Shown here one piece after another: positions 9,514 to 17,685 of a DNA stretch of 64,000 nt. Position numbers and translations under genes: made by a program. Numbering within the stretch: the first letter of the stretch is position 1; each line of letters starts with the position of its first letter. This stretch comes from Methanolinea sp. Lineage in GTDB: Archaea > Halobacteriota > Methanomicrobia > Methanomicrobiales > Methanospirillaceae. Location: assembly GCA_024518585.1 (NCBI GenBank), contig JANIHI010000001.1:1-64000 (forward strand), in the 5' to 3' direction. Below the pieces are notes generated by a model. The model searched no databases. It was not told the DNA's origin and saw only the letters and a program-made list of their open reading frames with translations.

Positions 9514-9960
9514 TTGAATGGAAGGGACCATACCCGGACAGGAGAGTTCCTGCTCCAGTTTCTCCTCGCCGACCAGGTATGTTCCACGAGAGATCCGCCT
9601 CTCTCCCCCCGGTTCCTGCAGGAGTTCATCTCCCCCTATGGTATCCGGGTCGGAGAGATCGACATCCATGTCCTGGAAAAGAATACTTTCATGCAGGACA
9701 AGGTGACAATCGGGACGTTTTTCCTGACTTTTGAGAGGGAGGGAGACGAGCCCGGGAGGAAGGTTGATGCCCAGGGTATCTTTACCGTCAGGGATTCGGG
9801 GAAAGAGACCTGGATAAAGTTTACATCGTCGGCCTATTCCTTCAAGGTCCATCTCCGGAAGGGCGCTATTCCCCTTGCAACCCTCACCGGGCAGGACAGG
9901 GTCATCCAGCTGGGCCCCCCGGGGCCGGGTCGCGACCTCATTCATGAAACGCAGGTTTAA
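9514..9960 (+). CDS. Uncharacterised 148-aa protein (TTG start)
   Basis: I do not recognise this soluble 148-residue protein. Its middle is beta-rich (IRVGEIDIHVLEKN, DKVTIGTFFLTFERE, GIFTVRDSGKETWIKFTSSAYSF) and looks like one small beta-sandwich or barrel. The TTG start is favoured because GGAGGGGGG ends eight bases upstream; the nearby ATG at 9518 is out of frame. It lies 48 bases before the methyltransferase gene on the same strand and may be co-transcribed. Confidence 0.6.
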   Translation: MNGRDHTRTGEFLLQFLLADQVCSTRDPPLSPRFLQEFISPYGIRVGEIDIHVLEKNTFMQDKVTIGTFFLTFEREGDEPGRKVDAQGIFTVRDSGKETWIKFTSSAYSFKVHLRKGAIPLATLTGQDRVIQLGPPGPGRDLIHETQV

Positions 9961-10008
9961 ATAAGACGGGCTCCGTATACAGGGCTACCAGGCAGGGACA
10001 CAGGCCCC

Positions 10009-10833
10009 ATGGCATGGAGGAGATCGCTCTTTTCGGGGGTGCCGGAACACCTCCACAGACTGGTTCCTTCCGGTTACCAGGTAATCGGGGACATCGCCGT
10101 CATTTCCCTTCCGGACGAACTTTGGGCCTACGACGACGCAATCGCAGAAGCAATATTTTCCCGGCACCAAAACGTCCGCACCGTCCTGAAACGAAGACCC
10201 ATCCCGCGGGGTGAGCGCCGGGTCCCGGAGGTCCAGGTGATTGCAGGAAAAGGGACGACAACGACGTGCCGGGAATTTGGGTTTTCCTACACGTTGGACC
10301 TCTCCCGCGTCTTTTATTCTTCACGCCTTGCCTCCGAGCGCCAGAGGATAGCGAGGCTTGTCCGCCCGGGAGAACACGTCCTTGTCCCCTTCGCCGGGGT
10401 CGGGCCGTTCGTCGTCCCCATCGCAGCCCGCGGTGCACGGGTCACCGCCATCGAGAACAATCCCGATTCTGCCATCTTCCTTCGCGAAAACCTCGAAATC
10501 AACCGTGTTGCCCGGATGGTATCCGTGCTCGAGGGAGATTTCTATGACGTCGCCCCCGCTCTTTCCCCCAGATACGACAGGGCCGTGGTCCCGGCCCCGT
10601 ATGGCAGGGACGATGCCGTGTGGGTCGTTTCAGACCTGGTCAAAACCGGCGGGACGATCCACCTGTACACGTTTGAGAGACGGAGAGCAGAAAACGATCT
10701 TTCCCGGAATTTCGGGGTACGGGGCTTTGACGTGGAGGGGGTCCGGCGGTGCGGGAACGTGGCCCCGGGTATCTGTCGCTACGCGCTCGACCTGGTCAGG
10801 ACGGCGAAACCGACGGTGCGGGAACACCCGTGA
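10009..10833 (+). CDS. Met-10+/Trm5-like SAM-dependent methyltransferase
   Basis: A 274-residue class I methyltransferase of the Met-10+ group, which includes Trm5 (m1G37 of tRNA) and Taw2 (aminocarboxypropyl transfer in wyosine synthesis). The N-terminal part has PEVQVIAGKGTTTTCREFG; then the family segment DLSRVFYSSRLASERQRIA (about 104-122) and the SAM loop VLVPFAGVGPFVVPIAARGA (about 125-144) and acidic ENNPDSA. The catalytic loop expected as NLP-type reads VVPAPYGRDD, so the exact reaction is uncertain. The protein is short for Trm5. A T-rich terminator follows at 10910-10920. Confidence 0.82.
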   Translation: MAWRRSLFSGVPEHLHRLVPSGYQVIGDIAVISLPDELWAYDDAIAEAIFSRHQNVRTVLKRRPIPRGERRVPEVQVIAGKGTTTTCREFGFSYTLDLSRVFYSSRLASERQRIARLVRPGEHVLVPFAGVGPFVVPIAARGARVTAIENNPDSAIFLRENLEINRVARMVSVLEGDFYDVAPALSPRYDRAVVPAPYGRDDAVWVVSDLVKTGGTIHLYTFERRRAENDLSRNFGVRGFDVEGVRRCGNVAPGICRYALDLVRTAKPTVREHP

Positions 10834-10909
10834 CCGTATTTTCTCCCGGATGACGTGCACGGGGGAACTTTTTGGCCCTGCACGTCCCGGAGAAAAACGC
10901 GAACGCAAA

Positions 10910-10920
10910 TTTCTTTTTTT
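10910..10920 (+). terminator. T-rich terminator after methyltransferase gene
   Basis: A run of seven T after TTTC lies 77 bases past the stop at 10833, as expected for archaeal termination on the plus strand. Confidence 0.5.
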
Positions 10921-10939
10921 GCTTTCGTCGTTTCAGGTG

Positions 10940-11027
10940 GTAGTGTAAGGATCTTACTGTAAAAACGAAACTCCGATCCTACACAGTCACTGTATACTCC
11001 CTATAGGAAAAACCAACCGAATTATAT
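10940..11027. repeat. Dispersed repeat A, copy 1
   Basis: This 88-nt element is about 87 percent identical by eye to 12369-12457. Conserved words are AAGGATCTTACTGTAAAAAC, the perfect inverted repeat ACAGTCACTGT, and AAAAACCAACCG followed by ATTATAT. GGATC and GATCC can pair across the first half. No reading frame is preserved between the copies. Confidence 0.8.
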
Positions 11028-11115
11028 CCATCAGCTTAAGCACTATTTCCAGTGGAACTTTCAGACATTAATCCCTCAAAACAAGATCTTCGGCAGTCAT
11101 TGTGAACAGTCACTG

Positions 11116-11190
11116 AACCGCCGCGGGGGCGCCCTTTTGGGGGGCGGCGGGTCCATCCTTATCAGGGGGTGAGGGGACGAGGCAGCCCCC
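11116..11190. repeat. Dispersed repeat B, copy 1
   Basis: A GC-rich palindromic head (AACCGCCGCGGGGGCGCCC pairing with GGGGGGCGGCGG) is followed by GGTCCATCCTTATC and GGGGGTGAGGGGACGAGGCA. The last 48 bases differ from copy 2 (12569-12641) at one position. It is a strongly structured non-coding element. Confidence 0.8.
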
Positions 11191-11232
11191 ACTCTCCCCC
11201 TCTCCAGCCTCCATCCATACAGTTATCCCTGT

Positions 11233-12231
11233 ATGTCACACAGATACTCCTCCATGAAACAGCCAAACAACCTCCAGGTTGCAGTCTTCCTCGTCCTGTT
11301 TGCAATCGGTCTCTTTGCGTCCTACTCCCTCTATACCGCGACCGGAGAGGCAGCATTCCTCGTCCTTGCCCTGGTCGCACTCCTCGTCGCCCTCTTCCTG
11401 TCAGCTGCTATCCAGCTCGCAAACCAGTGGGAGAAGGCAGTTGTCCTCCACCTCGGTACATACAAGGGACTCTTTGGCCCCGGGATCTTCACGATTGTTC
11501 CCCTCATCGAGACAGTAGCCTACTGGATTGACACGCGGATCATCACGACCTCGTTCACCGCCGAAAAGACCCTCACGAAGGACACGGTGCCAGTCGACGT
11601 CGAAGCTGTCCTCTTCTGGAAGGTCGTTGACCCTGAACGGGCAGCCCTCCTCGTCGAGGACTACAGGGCGGCCGTAAGCTGGGCGGCCCAGACAGCACTC
11701 CGCGAGGTGATCGGGAGGTCCCTCCTTGCCGAGATGCTCGAGGGAAGGGAGAAACTCGACCTCGAACTCCAGAGGATCATCGAGGAGAGGGCGGAACAGT
11801 GGGGCATCCACGTCTCATCCGTCGAGATCCGAGACGTCCTCATCCCGGCAGAGCTCCAGGACGCGATGTCCATGCAGGCCCAGGCCGAGAGGGAACGGCA
11901 GGCCCGCGTCATCCTCGGGGACTCGGAGAGGCAGGTCGCCGAGAAATTCGAGGAGGCTGCCCGCACCTACCAGAACAACCCCACGGCCCTCCACCTCCGG
12001 GCAATGAACATGCTGTACGAGGGCCTCAAAGAGAAGGCGACTCTCGTCATCGTCCCCTCGACCGTCCTTGACACGATGACACTCGGGGACACATCCGGCG
12101 TCATCGCCCTGGCACGGACCTTCCCCGGACAGGAAGCAGCACCATCCCCCGGCGAGGGGGCCACCCCTAAGAAGACCCAGAATAAACCGGCTTCTCCCCC
12201 CGAATCGGGCCCGCGAGGCGGTGCACTCTAG
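11233..12231 (+). CDS. Slipin/stomatin-like SPFH (band 7) protein
   Basis: A 332-residue membrane-anchored SPFH protein. Two N-terminal hydrophobic segments (about residues 14-32 and 38-56) form a membrane hairpin. The SPFH domain follows (NQWEKAVVLHLGTYKGLFGPG, then DTRIITTSFTAEKTLTKDTV and VEAVLFWKVVDPERAAL). A helical region (DAMSMQAQAERERQARVILG) should mediate oligomerisation, and the tail is Pro/Gly rich. Family members scaffold membrane microdomains and regulate proteases. The usual NfeD partner gene is absent. The start may be 11233 or ATG 11254; neither has a good ribosome-binding site. It is flanked on both sides by repeats A and B. Confidence 0.9.
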   Translation: MSHRYSSMKQPNNLQVAVFLVLFAIGLFASYSLYTATGEAAFLVLALVALLVALFLSAAIQLANQWEKAVVLHLGTYKGLFGPGIFTIVPLIETVAYWIDTRIITTSFTAEKTLTKDTVPVDVEAVLFWKVVDPERAALLVEDYRAAVSWAAQTALREVIGRSLLAEMLEGREKLDLELQRIIEERAEQWGIHVSSVEIRDVLIPAELQDAMSMQAQAERERQARVILGDSERQVAEKFEEAARTYQNNPTALHLRAMNMLYEGLKEKATLVIVPSTVLDTMTLGDTSGVIALARTFPGQEAAPSPGEGATPKKTQNKPASPPESGPRGGAL

Positions 12232-12330
12232 GGCAAAAGGGGTGGGAAGCACGGTGCAGGTCGCCCCGGTGGGGTGTTTCTCCCCCACCTTCGGATGTGA
12301 TGCACGGTGATAATCTTTTTTAAAAAAGCC

Positions 12331-12498
12331 CTCTTCGTCACTTCACATGGGTTTGTTGTACGAATGGGGTAGCGTTAAGGATCTTACTGTAAAAACGAAA
12401 CTTCGATCCGACACAGTCACTGTCCACTCCCGATGGGAAAAACCAACCGGATTATATTTCCCTCTTCATCATTTCAAATGGGTAAGTCGTATGAATGA
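12331..12498. repeat. Repeat C pair bracketing repeat A copy 2
   Basis: CTCTTCGTCACTTCACATGG (12331-12350, extending to GAATG near 12366) recurs as CTCTTCATCATTTCAAATGG (12462-12481, extending to GAATG near 12495). Repeat A copy 2 (12369-12457) sits between them. A degenerate C-like stretch (TTTCGTCGTTTCAGGTGG, about 10923-10940) precedes repeat A copy 1, so C and A form a composite unit. Confidence 0.7.
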
Positions 12499-12568
12499 GT
12501 ACTAGCCTCTCACCCGATAGAGCTGGTTGATTCAAAAAAATGCCGACTTAATACGAAATGAATGGTGA

Positions 12569-12681
12569 ATCCGCCGCCGGGACGCCCTGTCGGGGGCGGC
12601 GGGTCCATCCTTATCCGGGGGTGAGGGGACGAGGCAGCCCCACTTTTGGTTTTCATCCACCCACTCAAAATAGCGAAGAGC
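12569..12681. repeat. Dispersed repeat B, copy 2 with tail
   Basis: The structured head (CCGCCGCCGGGACGCCC and GGGGGCGGCGG) and GTCCATCCTTATC plus GGGGGTGAGGGGACGAGGCA match copy 1 almost exactly. A further tail (CCACTCAAAATAGCGAAGAG, 12661-12680) is shared with copy 3 at 45285-45307 but missing from copy 1. Confidence 0.8.
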
Positions 12682-12690
12682 AAAAAAAAA
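12682..12690 (-). terminator. T9 terminator for the gene at 12719
   Basis: Nine consecutive A on the plus strand give a T9 tract 29 bases past the stop of the minus-strand gene. Confidence 0.5.
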
Positions 12691-12718
12691 GGTAATGGAA
12701 AAGCTCTTTTTCCCCTGT

Positions 12719-13171
12719 TTACCTTTCCAGGAGCCCGATGTGCTCCTTTGCAGACTGGGAGAGGGCGGGCCTGTCCATGAGGCGCGCGATATCCTCGATT
12801 GCCTCGAGGACATGGACCGAGTCCTCGAGAAAGCTAAGGATGTCCGCGGGATAGATATCGATCCCGTACTCCTCGAGGAGGTACTGGCTGATCTGCCGGT
12901 GGTCAAGGCCGTTCTCGCGCAGTTCGAGGATCTCCCGCGAAAATTTCTTCTCCGGGCACCCGCAGAGGGGGGCATGCCGGCACGAACACCGGAGGAAAGC
13001 ATGGATGAAATTGACCAGCTGGTCGTGGAGGGTATGGTCGAGCCGGTCGAAATTGAGCCGGGACGAGATCGCCTCGAGTGTTGCCCCGTGGAATGCCTGG
13101 TCAGGGATACGGTACCCTGCCAGCCTTTCCAGTTTGCGTGCATGCCGGAAACGGGCCTTCTCAGCGATCAC
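12719..13171 (-). CDS. Uncharacterised Cys-rich helical protein (150 aa)
   Basis: A 150-residue mostly helical protein. A cysteine cluster in the middle (FLRCSCRHAPLCGCPEKKFS, about residues 59-78) could bind zinc or an Fe-S cluster. The C-terminal half (ILELRENGLDHRQISQYLLE, then YGIDIYPADILSFLED) resembles a helix-turn-helix-like domain seen in methanogen proteins, but I cannot name the family with confidence. The GTG start at 13171 overlaps the stop of the DUF2150 gene by four bases (GTGA), so the two are translated together. A role with DUF2150 is likely but unknown. Confidence 0.72.
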   Translation of the reverse strand: MIAEKARFRHARKLERLAGYRIPDQAFHGATLEAISSRLNFDRLDHTLHDQLVNFIHAFLRCSCRHAPLCGCPEKKFSREILELRENGLDHRQISQYLLEEYGIDIYPADILSFLEDSVHVLEAIEDIARLMDRPALSQSAKEHIGLLER

Positions 13172-13800
13172 TCTTCGCCTGCCTCTTCGTCGAAATTCTT
13201 AAGGGAAGAGACTGCTTCTGCCATGCTCTCGATCTCGATCAGCCACTCGTCAAACAGTGTTGGCTGGTCCAGGTCGTCCTTGACATACCGCCCGCAGCAG
13301 GCTGCACCATCGATTACGTTTGCGGCAATGTCGGCTGCAATGTCGAGTGCCTTTTCCATGTCGGATTCAATGACTTTCCTGCCCTCCTTGACGAGGGCCT
13401 TGATGTCCCGGGAATACTGACCATCCAGGTACTTGCGGCACCCGGCAAAGAGGACGAGGAGGGAGAGCTGGAGAGACTCGACGTAGTCTTCGAGCTCGTC
13501 GGAGGGTGCCTCGCCCATGACGATGGCTTCGACTTCGTTGAGTTTTTCGAGGGCCTCCTCCTTGGAAAACCGGCCATTCTGGTAGAGCCTGATGATCTTG
13601 AGGACGGAGATGGTGACGTCCATTGAGAAGTTATAGAGGGTCGTAAACCCTTCGGGCATCTCCTCGCTCCCCGGTTCCGTCTCGAAACGGGATTCCCGGA
13701 GGGTCTTTATCCAGTTGTCCCACCTTTCCTGGTTGTAAAAGATGTAAAACAGCTTGAGCGGCTCTTCCCTGGCTGCCGCCTTTTCCTTCTTTTTCGCCAT
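13168..13800 (-). CDS. DUF2150-family protein
   Basis: A 210-residue acidic, helical protein of archaeal family DUF2150, of unknown function. It opens MAKKKEKAAAREEPLKLFYI and contains YNQERWDNWIKTLRESRFET, FSMDVTISVLKIIRLYQNGR and CCGRYVKDDLDQPTLFDEWL. The ATG at 13800 (or 13806) is chosen over a reading extending to 14121 because a TATA-like TTTATGATA lies about 25 bases upstream and the extension is low-complexity. It is the first gene of a two-gene unit with the Cys-rich protein at 12719. Confidence 0.85.
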   Translation of the reverse strand: MAKKKEKAAAREEPLKLFYIFYNQERWDNWIKTLRESRFETEPGSEEMPEGFTTLYNFSMDVTISVLKIIRLYQNGRFSKEEALEKLNEVEAIVMGEAPSDELEDYVESLQLSLLVLFAGCRKYLDGQYSRDIKALVKEGRKVIESDMEKALDIAADIAANVIDGAACCGRYVKDDLDQPTLFDEWLIEIESMAEAVSSLKNFDEEAGEE

Positions 13801-14035
13801 TGTCATACAGGTATTTCCGGGTATCATAAAGGTGTATCGGAATAGTGCGGGGAAAAGACCAAAGATCGGGGGTATTTCATGGATAACCCGGAAGAGGAGG
13901 GGAGTTGACCGGGATAGCCCGAGAGTTGTCAGCGACTGCCGGAACCCCGGGTGACGGGGGACGAAAGCGGGGGACTGCCGCCCCCATTGAGGATGGCCCC
14001 GCCACTCCCCCAAAAGCCCTGTGCCCCAGCGAGAA

Positions 14036-14887
14036 TCACGTGGCTTTTCTGAAGATGATGACAGGGACCCGGGCGTTTCGTGCGACCTGCGCCGTTGTGG
14101 TCCCAAGGAAACTTGGGACAAAACCCCTCTTTCCTGCCGATTTCATGGCGATCAGGGAGACGTTCTTTTCTCCCGCGTATTTGAGGATCTCCTCGGGTGC
14201 ACTCCCGACCCGGACCGCTATCTCGGCCGGGATATGGCGGGTAGAGAAGTCTCCTTTGAGTTTTTCGAGGGCAACCCACGCAGAGTCCGAGGACTCCCGT
14301 ACTTCCTTCTCGGAGTCGCCGTGGGTAACGACGTGGATGAGGGAGACCCGCGTTATCGAGGGGAGCTTTTCCCTGCACAGGGTGGCGATATCAGGCTCGG
14401 AAAAGTCTGTGCACACCAGCACGTGGGAGAAGAGGGCAAGGCAGGGGGGTTTTTCCCCGGTCCCGGCGGGCGCGGGTGTGCCGATGAGCAGGAGGTCGGT
14501 CTCCCCGTACCGCAGCACCTCGCTTGCCACGCTCCCGAGGAGAACCGTCTCGATGATCCCGCGGCCCCTCCTGCCGATGACGACAAGGTCCGTCTTCTCC
14601 TCCCGGCCGACTGCATTGATGACGTCAGAGATATTTCCCCCGGTGACCTCTGCGACCCGTGTGACGATGGCTGCTCCCCCGGCGCTGACACCCCGTGCGT
14701 ATTCCTCGAGTCGGAGCCGGGCATAATCGGCCTCGGGATTGACAAAACCGTTTGTGTCGGAGGGGTACCGCGTGTACACCACGTGGAGGAGGACAATCTT
14801 CCTGATTCCAGGGACGGTGGACAGGCACGAGACGGCGTTGCGCGAGTCATCGGAAAAATCGAAAGGGACAAGGACGTTTTGGTACAT
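14036..14887 (-). CDS. Tandem UspA-domain universal stress protein
   Basis: A 283-residue protein with two UspA folds. Domain 1 (about residues 1-138) starts MYQNVLVPFDFSDDSRNA and ends with a near-consensus nucleotide loop (VVIGRRGRGIIETVLLGSVA), so it probably binds ATP. Domain 2 (about 148-283) starts FSHVLVCTDFSEPD, and its loop (AMKSAGKRGFVPSFLGTTTA) departs from the GxxG consensus, so it may not bind nucleotide. The ATG at 14887 has GGGGGA upstream and TTATATAT 54-61 bases upstream, fixing the start. Confidence 0.9.
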   Translation of the reverse strand: MYQNVLVPFDFSDDSRNAVSCLSTVPGIRKIVLLHVVYTRYPSDTNGFVNPEADYARLRLEEYARGVSAGGAAIVTRVAEVTGGNISDVINAVGREEKTDLVVIGRRGRGIIETVLLGSVASEVLRYGETDLLLIGTPAPAGTGEKPPCLALFSHVLVCTDFSEPDIATLCREKLPSITRVSLIHVVTHGDSEKEVRESSDSAWVALEKLKGDFSTRHIPAEIAVRVGSAPEEILKYAGEKNVSLIAMKSAGKRGFVPSFLGTTTAQVARNARVPVIIFRKAT

Positions 14888-15061
14888 GGCATGTTCCCCC
14901 GTGCGGATTCGTTCCACTGTATAGTACAGGGAGAACGGGGATATATAACCCGTCTCTATCGGGCCACTTCCAGGGACAAATGAACCATACCATTCTTTCC
15001 CCACCCCCGGCAATTATAAAGAGAAAGCCCCCAAAGACTAAAAAAAGGGAGAATCTTTCTC

Positions 15062-16309
15062 ATGAGCCAGGGGACAGGGGAGACCGGGGCAGCGGTCATG
15101 CTCCGGTACGGCGAGATTTTTCTCAAGAGCGAGCCTGTCAGGCGGCAGTTCGTTTCCCTCCTCCTCCGGAACTGCGAGGCTGCCCTCGCCCAGAAAGGAA
15201 TCCTGTCACGGCCAGAGGTTTACCGGGGCCGCATTTTTTTCCGGGGCGGTCCCCCGGACTCGCTGGCGGGGGTCCTCTCCCGCGTCTTTGGGGTCGTTGA
15301 CGTCTCTGTCTGCAGGCTGACGCCCCCCGACCCGGACCTCCTCCTCGACGCAGCGGTGTCCCAAGCCCGTTCCCGCCTCTCTCCGGGGATGCGCTTTGCC
15401 GTGCGGGCCCGGCGCGAGGGCGTGGAGGGGATAACGAGCCAGGAACTTGCGGCGAGGGTCGGGGAAGCTATTCTCCATGCCTGCCCGGGTGTCCGGGTAG
15501 ACCTCGGGGACCCGGACTACGAGATATTTGTCGAGTTGCGCGAATTCGGAGGGGTCGTGTACGACACCCAGCTTCCCGGTCCCGGGGGGTTACCGTGGGG
15601 GACCCAGGGCAGGGTCCTTGCACTCCTCTCGCCGGGCATCGACTCCCCGGTGGCAGCCTGGCTGATGATGAAAAGGGGGTGCGAAATTGACGCCCTGTAC
15701 GTGAGCCCCGGTGCGCTGGGTGGCCGGGGTGCGCTTTCCGGCGTCCTGCGGAACATCTCCGCCCTCTCGACGTGGTGCCCCGGGTTTTCCATTCGCCTCT
15801 CTGTCGTCGATGCCCAGCCCTTCTACGAAAACCTCATGGACAGGGCAGAGCCACGTCTCCGCTGCGTCATCTGCAAGAGGTTCATGATGATGCTGGCAAG
15901 CCGGTTTGCCGAGAGGGAAGGCTTCCTTGCCCTCTGCACGGGGGACAACCTGGGCCAGGTGGCGTCCCAGACGCTGGCAAACCTGGTCGTTGTATCCCGG
16001 CCTGCAACCCTCCCCGTCCTTCGGCCCCTTGTCACCTGCGACAAGCAGCAGATCGTGGCGCTGGCAAAAAAAATCGGGACTTTTAATCCACAACCCGGTG
16101 ACCTCTCGTGTTCGGTCGTTCCCCGCACCCCTGCAACGACCTCCCGGGAAGAGAACGTGAAAAAGAGCGAAGAACGGGTCGGGGTCGGGACATTCATCGA
16201 CCTCTCCCTGGAGAGGGTGACGGTCTATACTGCACTCAACGGAAAAGTGGAGAGAGAGGAGACCTCGCACCCCGGGCTTTCCCGCCTTACTCACCGGGAG
16301 GGGGGGTGA
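15062..16309 (+). CDS. thiI: tRNA 4-thiouridine/thiamine sulfurtransferase ThiI
   Basis: A 415-residue ThiI. The N-terminal ferredoxin-like and THUMP part runs to about residue 165 (LRYGEIFLKSEPVRRQFV, ARREGVEGITSQELAARVGE). The PP-loop ATPase domain follows, with LALLSPGIDSPVAAWLMMKR in place of the usual SGGxDS. It activates U8 of tRNA for sulfuration. A cysteine in CVICKRFMM matches the catalytic-Cys region of the core enzyme. There is no C-terminal rhodanese domain, as is usual in archaea. TATA (ATTATAAAG, about 15012-15020) gives a short leader. Its 3' end overlaps the convergent NERD gene by 23 bases. Confidence 0.92.
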   Translation: MSQGTGETGAAVMLRYGEIFLKSEPVRRQFVSLLLRNCEAALAQKGILSRPEVYRGRIFFRGGPPDSLAGVLSRVFGVVDVSVCRLTPPDPDLLLDAAVSQARSRLSPGMRFAVRARREGVEGITSQELAARVGEAILHACPGVRVDLGDPDYEIFVELREFGGVVYDTQLPGPGGLPWGTQGRVLALLSPGIDSPVAAWLMMKRGCEIDALYVSPGALGGRGALSGVLRNISALSTWCPGFSIRLSVVDAQPFYENLMDRAEPRLRCVICKRFMMMLASRFAEREGFLALCTGDNLGQVASQTLANLVVVSRPATLPVLRPLVTCDKQQIVALAKKIGTFNPQPGDLSCSVVPRTPATTSREENVKKSEERVGVGTFIDLSLERVTVYTALNGKVEREETSHPGLSRLTHREGG

Positions 16310-17531
16310 TCGGGGAAGGGGAGGGCGCGGCCTGCTGTCCCCGGACCCCGATGTACGAGCAGTACCCACCCTTGCAGGCTACTGCTGCAGCAGTCTGGTT
16401 AAAGAAGAGCCGTTTCCTGTTACCGGCGTCAGTGATCCATGAATCGATTGCCGCCTGCTCGATCCCTGGTGTATAGCCCGACCACTGGCCATAGACCGCC
16501 TCGATCAGGGTCTCGTTGCGGGAAAAACCGTATGCCCCCTTGAGGGCGAGGGCCGATGACCCGGTGGAGGGATTCGTGAAGTTGACATACGTGTAATCCG
16601 CCATGTCCCCGGCCCGTGCGAGGGCCAGTTCGTAGGCACGCTCATCGAATTCCAGCGGAACCTGGCCCTCGGCGAGCCGGAGCCTGTTGAGGTATACGAT
16701 TGACTGTTTGCTGTCATCGACCGTCGAGTTTGACTTGAATGACCCCCTGGCCAGGACCTGGCCCCATCCCCCCACGAGGGTGGCAATGCCCTGGATGGCA
16801 CTCGCGGCAGCGATCCGTGCCCCCGGGACGGTGACGACGATAAATATCGCAATGGTAAAGACGGCAAATATCACGAGGAGGACGATGAGTGTCGTCCGCG
16901 AGAGGAGGGGTCTCTTCCTCCGGCGGGTTGCGGGGAAGAGGGGGGTCTCCTGTTCGAACGAGTACTCCTCGAGGTGAAGGCCTTCCACGATGGCATCCAT
17001 GTCCTGGATGCGGAGCGTGTACCCGGAATTCACAAAGTTCATCCTCTCGACGAGGTCATCGGCCGTCACGATGCGGAACCACTTGACCTTCCGGAAATCG
17101 ATCTGGCCATCGGGATAGGTGCTTTTCCGGCAGAAGTAGAGCCAGGACGCCATTTTCCGCAGGTTCTGTTCCCCGATGTGGGGGAAATTCCGGCGACAGA
17201 TAGGGATGAGGCGGTCGATGAAGTCCTGGCGATGGATCTTTGCCTGGAGGAAGAGGTTGGGGAGCGGGATAGGGCCATCTTTCGTGGTCACCTCCCAGTT
17301 CCCGTTTTCAAGCCCCCTGATCTCCCCCCGGAATGCCTTGAGCTCGAGGAGGATGGGACCGTTCTTCGTCAGGATGACGCAGTCGATCTGGCCATTGGCC
17401 ACGAGGACTCCTGTGAGGACATACACGGGTTCCTGGGGAAACTCCTTCCTGAGTATTTCCACGATCTCCTGGAGTTGGCGGAACTCATGCTCGAACTTGA
17501 TCTTCTGGCCCCTGAAAAACCGGATTCCCAT
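16287..17531 (-). CDS. NERD nuclease-like, membrane span, CAP-like fusion
   Basis: A 414-residue protein with an unusual order of domains. Residues 1-130 are a NERD (nuclease-related) domain with D50, E63 and K65 (GQID, then LLELKAFRG) matching the D...ExK core of restriction-like folds. A basic stretch (ATRRRKRPLL, 201-210) precedes one membrane span (about 214-240). Residues 283-402 look like an extracellular CAP/SCP domain (LNRLRLAEGQVPLEFDERAY, AGDMADYTYVNF, SWITDAGNRKRLFF, ACKGGYCSYIGV), but the CAP histidines are replaced. The tail is Pro-rich. The start has GGGGAC upstream. The predicted topology puts the nuclease-like part inside and the CAP part outside. Confidence 0.85.
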   Translation of the reverse strand: MGIRFFRGQKIKFEHEFRQLQEIVEILRKEFPQEPVYVLTGVLVANGQIDCVILTKNGPILLELKAFRGEIRGLENGNWEVTTKDGPIPLPNLFLQAKIHRQDFIDRLIPICRRNFPHIGEQNLRKMASWLYFCRKSTYPDGQIDFRKVKWFRIVTADDLVERMNFVNSGYTLRIQDMDAIVEGLHLEEYSFEQETPLFPATRRRKRPLLSRTTLIVLLVIFAVFTIAIFIVVTVPGARIAAASAIQGIATLVGGWGQVLARGSFKSNSTVDDSKQSIVYLNRLRLAEGQVPLEFDERAYELALARAGDMADYTYVNFTNPSTGSSALALKGAYGFSRNETLIEAVYGQWSGYTPGIEQAAIDSWITDAGNRKRLFFNQTAAAVACKGGYCSYIGVRGQQAAPSPSPITPPPGE

Positions 17532-17685
17532 CGCCCGTCCCCACGCGCACCGTCAGTGTACGTAAAATATATGCCGTTCATTTTTGATATAACTTGCCTG
17601 GATATCCCAAAAAAGGGAAAGGGTGTGTCTTCTCCAGGGAACTATGGAGCCGCACAACGGGAAGGGGAGGGGGAGAAGAGAGAGA

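Larger units (their letters stand above)
10834..11232. other. Repeat-rich gap before the slipin gene
   Basis: No protein gene is visible. In order it holds a T-run terminator (10910-10920), repeat A copy 1 (10940-11027), an AT-rich spacer and repeat B copy 1 (11116-11190), which ends about 40 bases before the slipin start. Confidence 0.65.
12232..12718. other. Repeat-rich gap after the slipin gene
   Basis: No protein gene is visible. It holds a T6 run (12316-12321) that could end slipin transcription, short repeat C twice, repeat A copy 2, repeat B copy 2 with a longer tail, and an A9 run (12682-12690) that would end the minus-strand gene at 12719. Confidence 0.65.

Noticed and set aside
13801-14121. 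N-terminal extension of the DUF2150 protein
   Set aside because: Extension is unlike the family, lacks a ribosome-binding site and overlaps the 3' end of the UspA gene.
16287-17531. Restriction endonuclease of a restriction-modification system
   Set aside because: The nuclease-like domain is NERD type, membrane-linked, and no methyltransferase partner is present.
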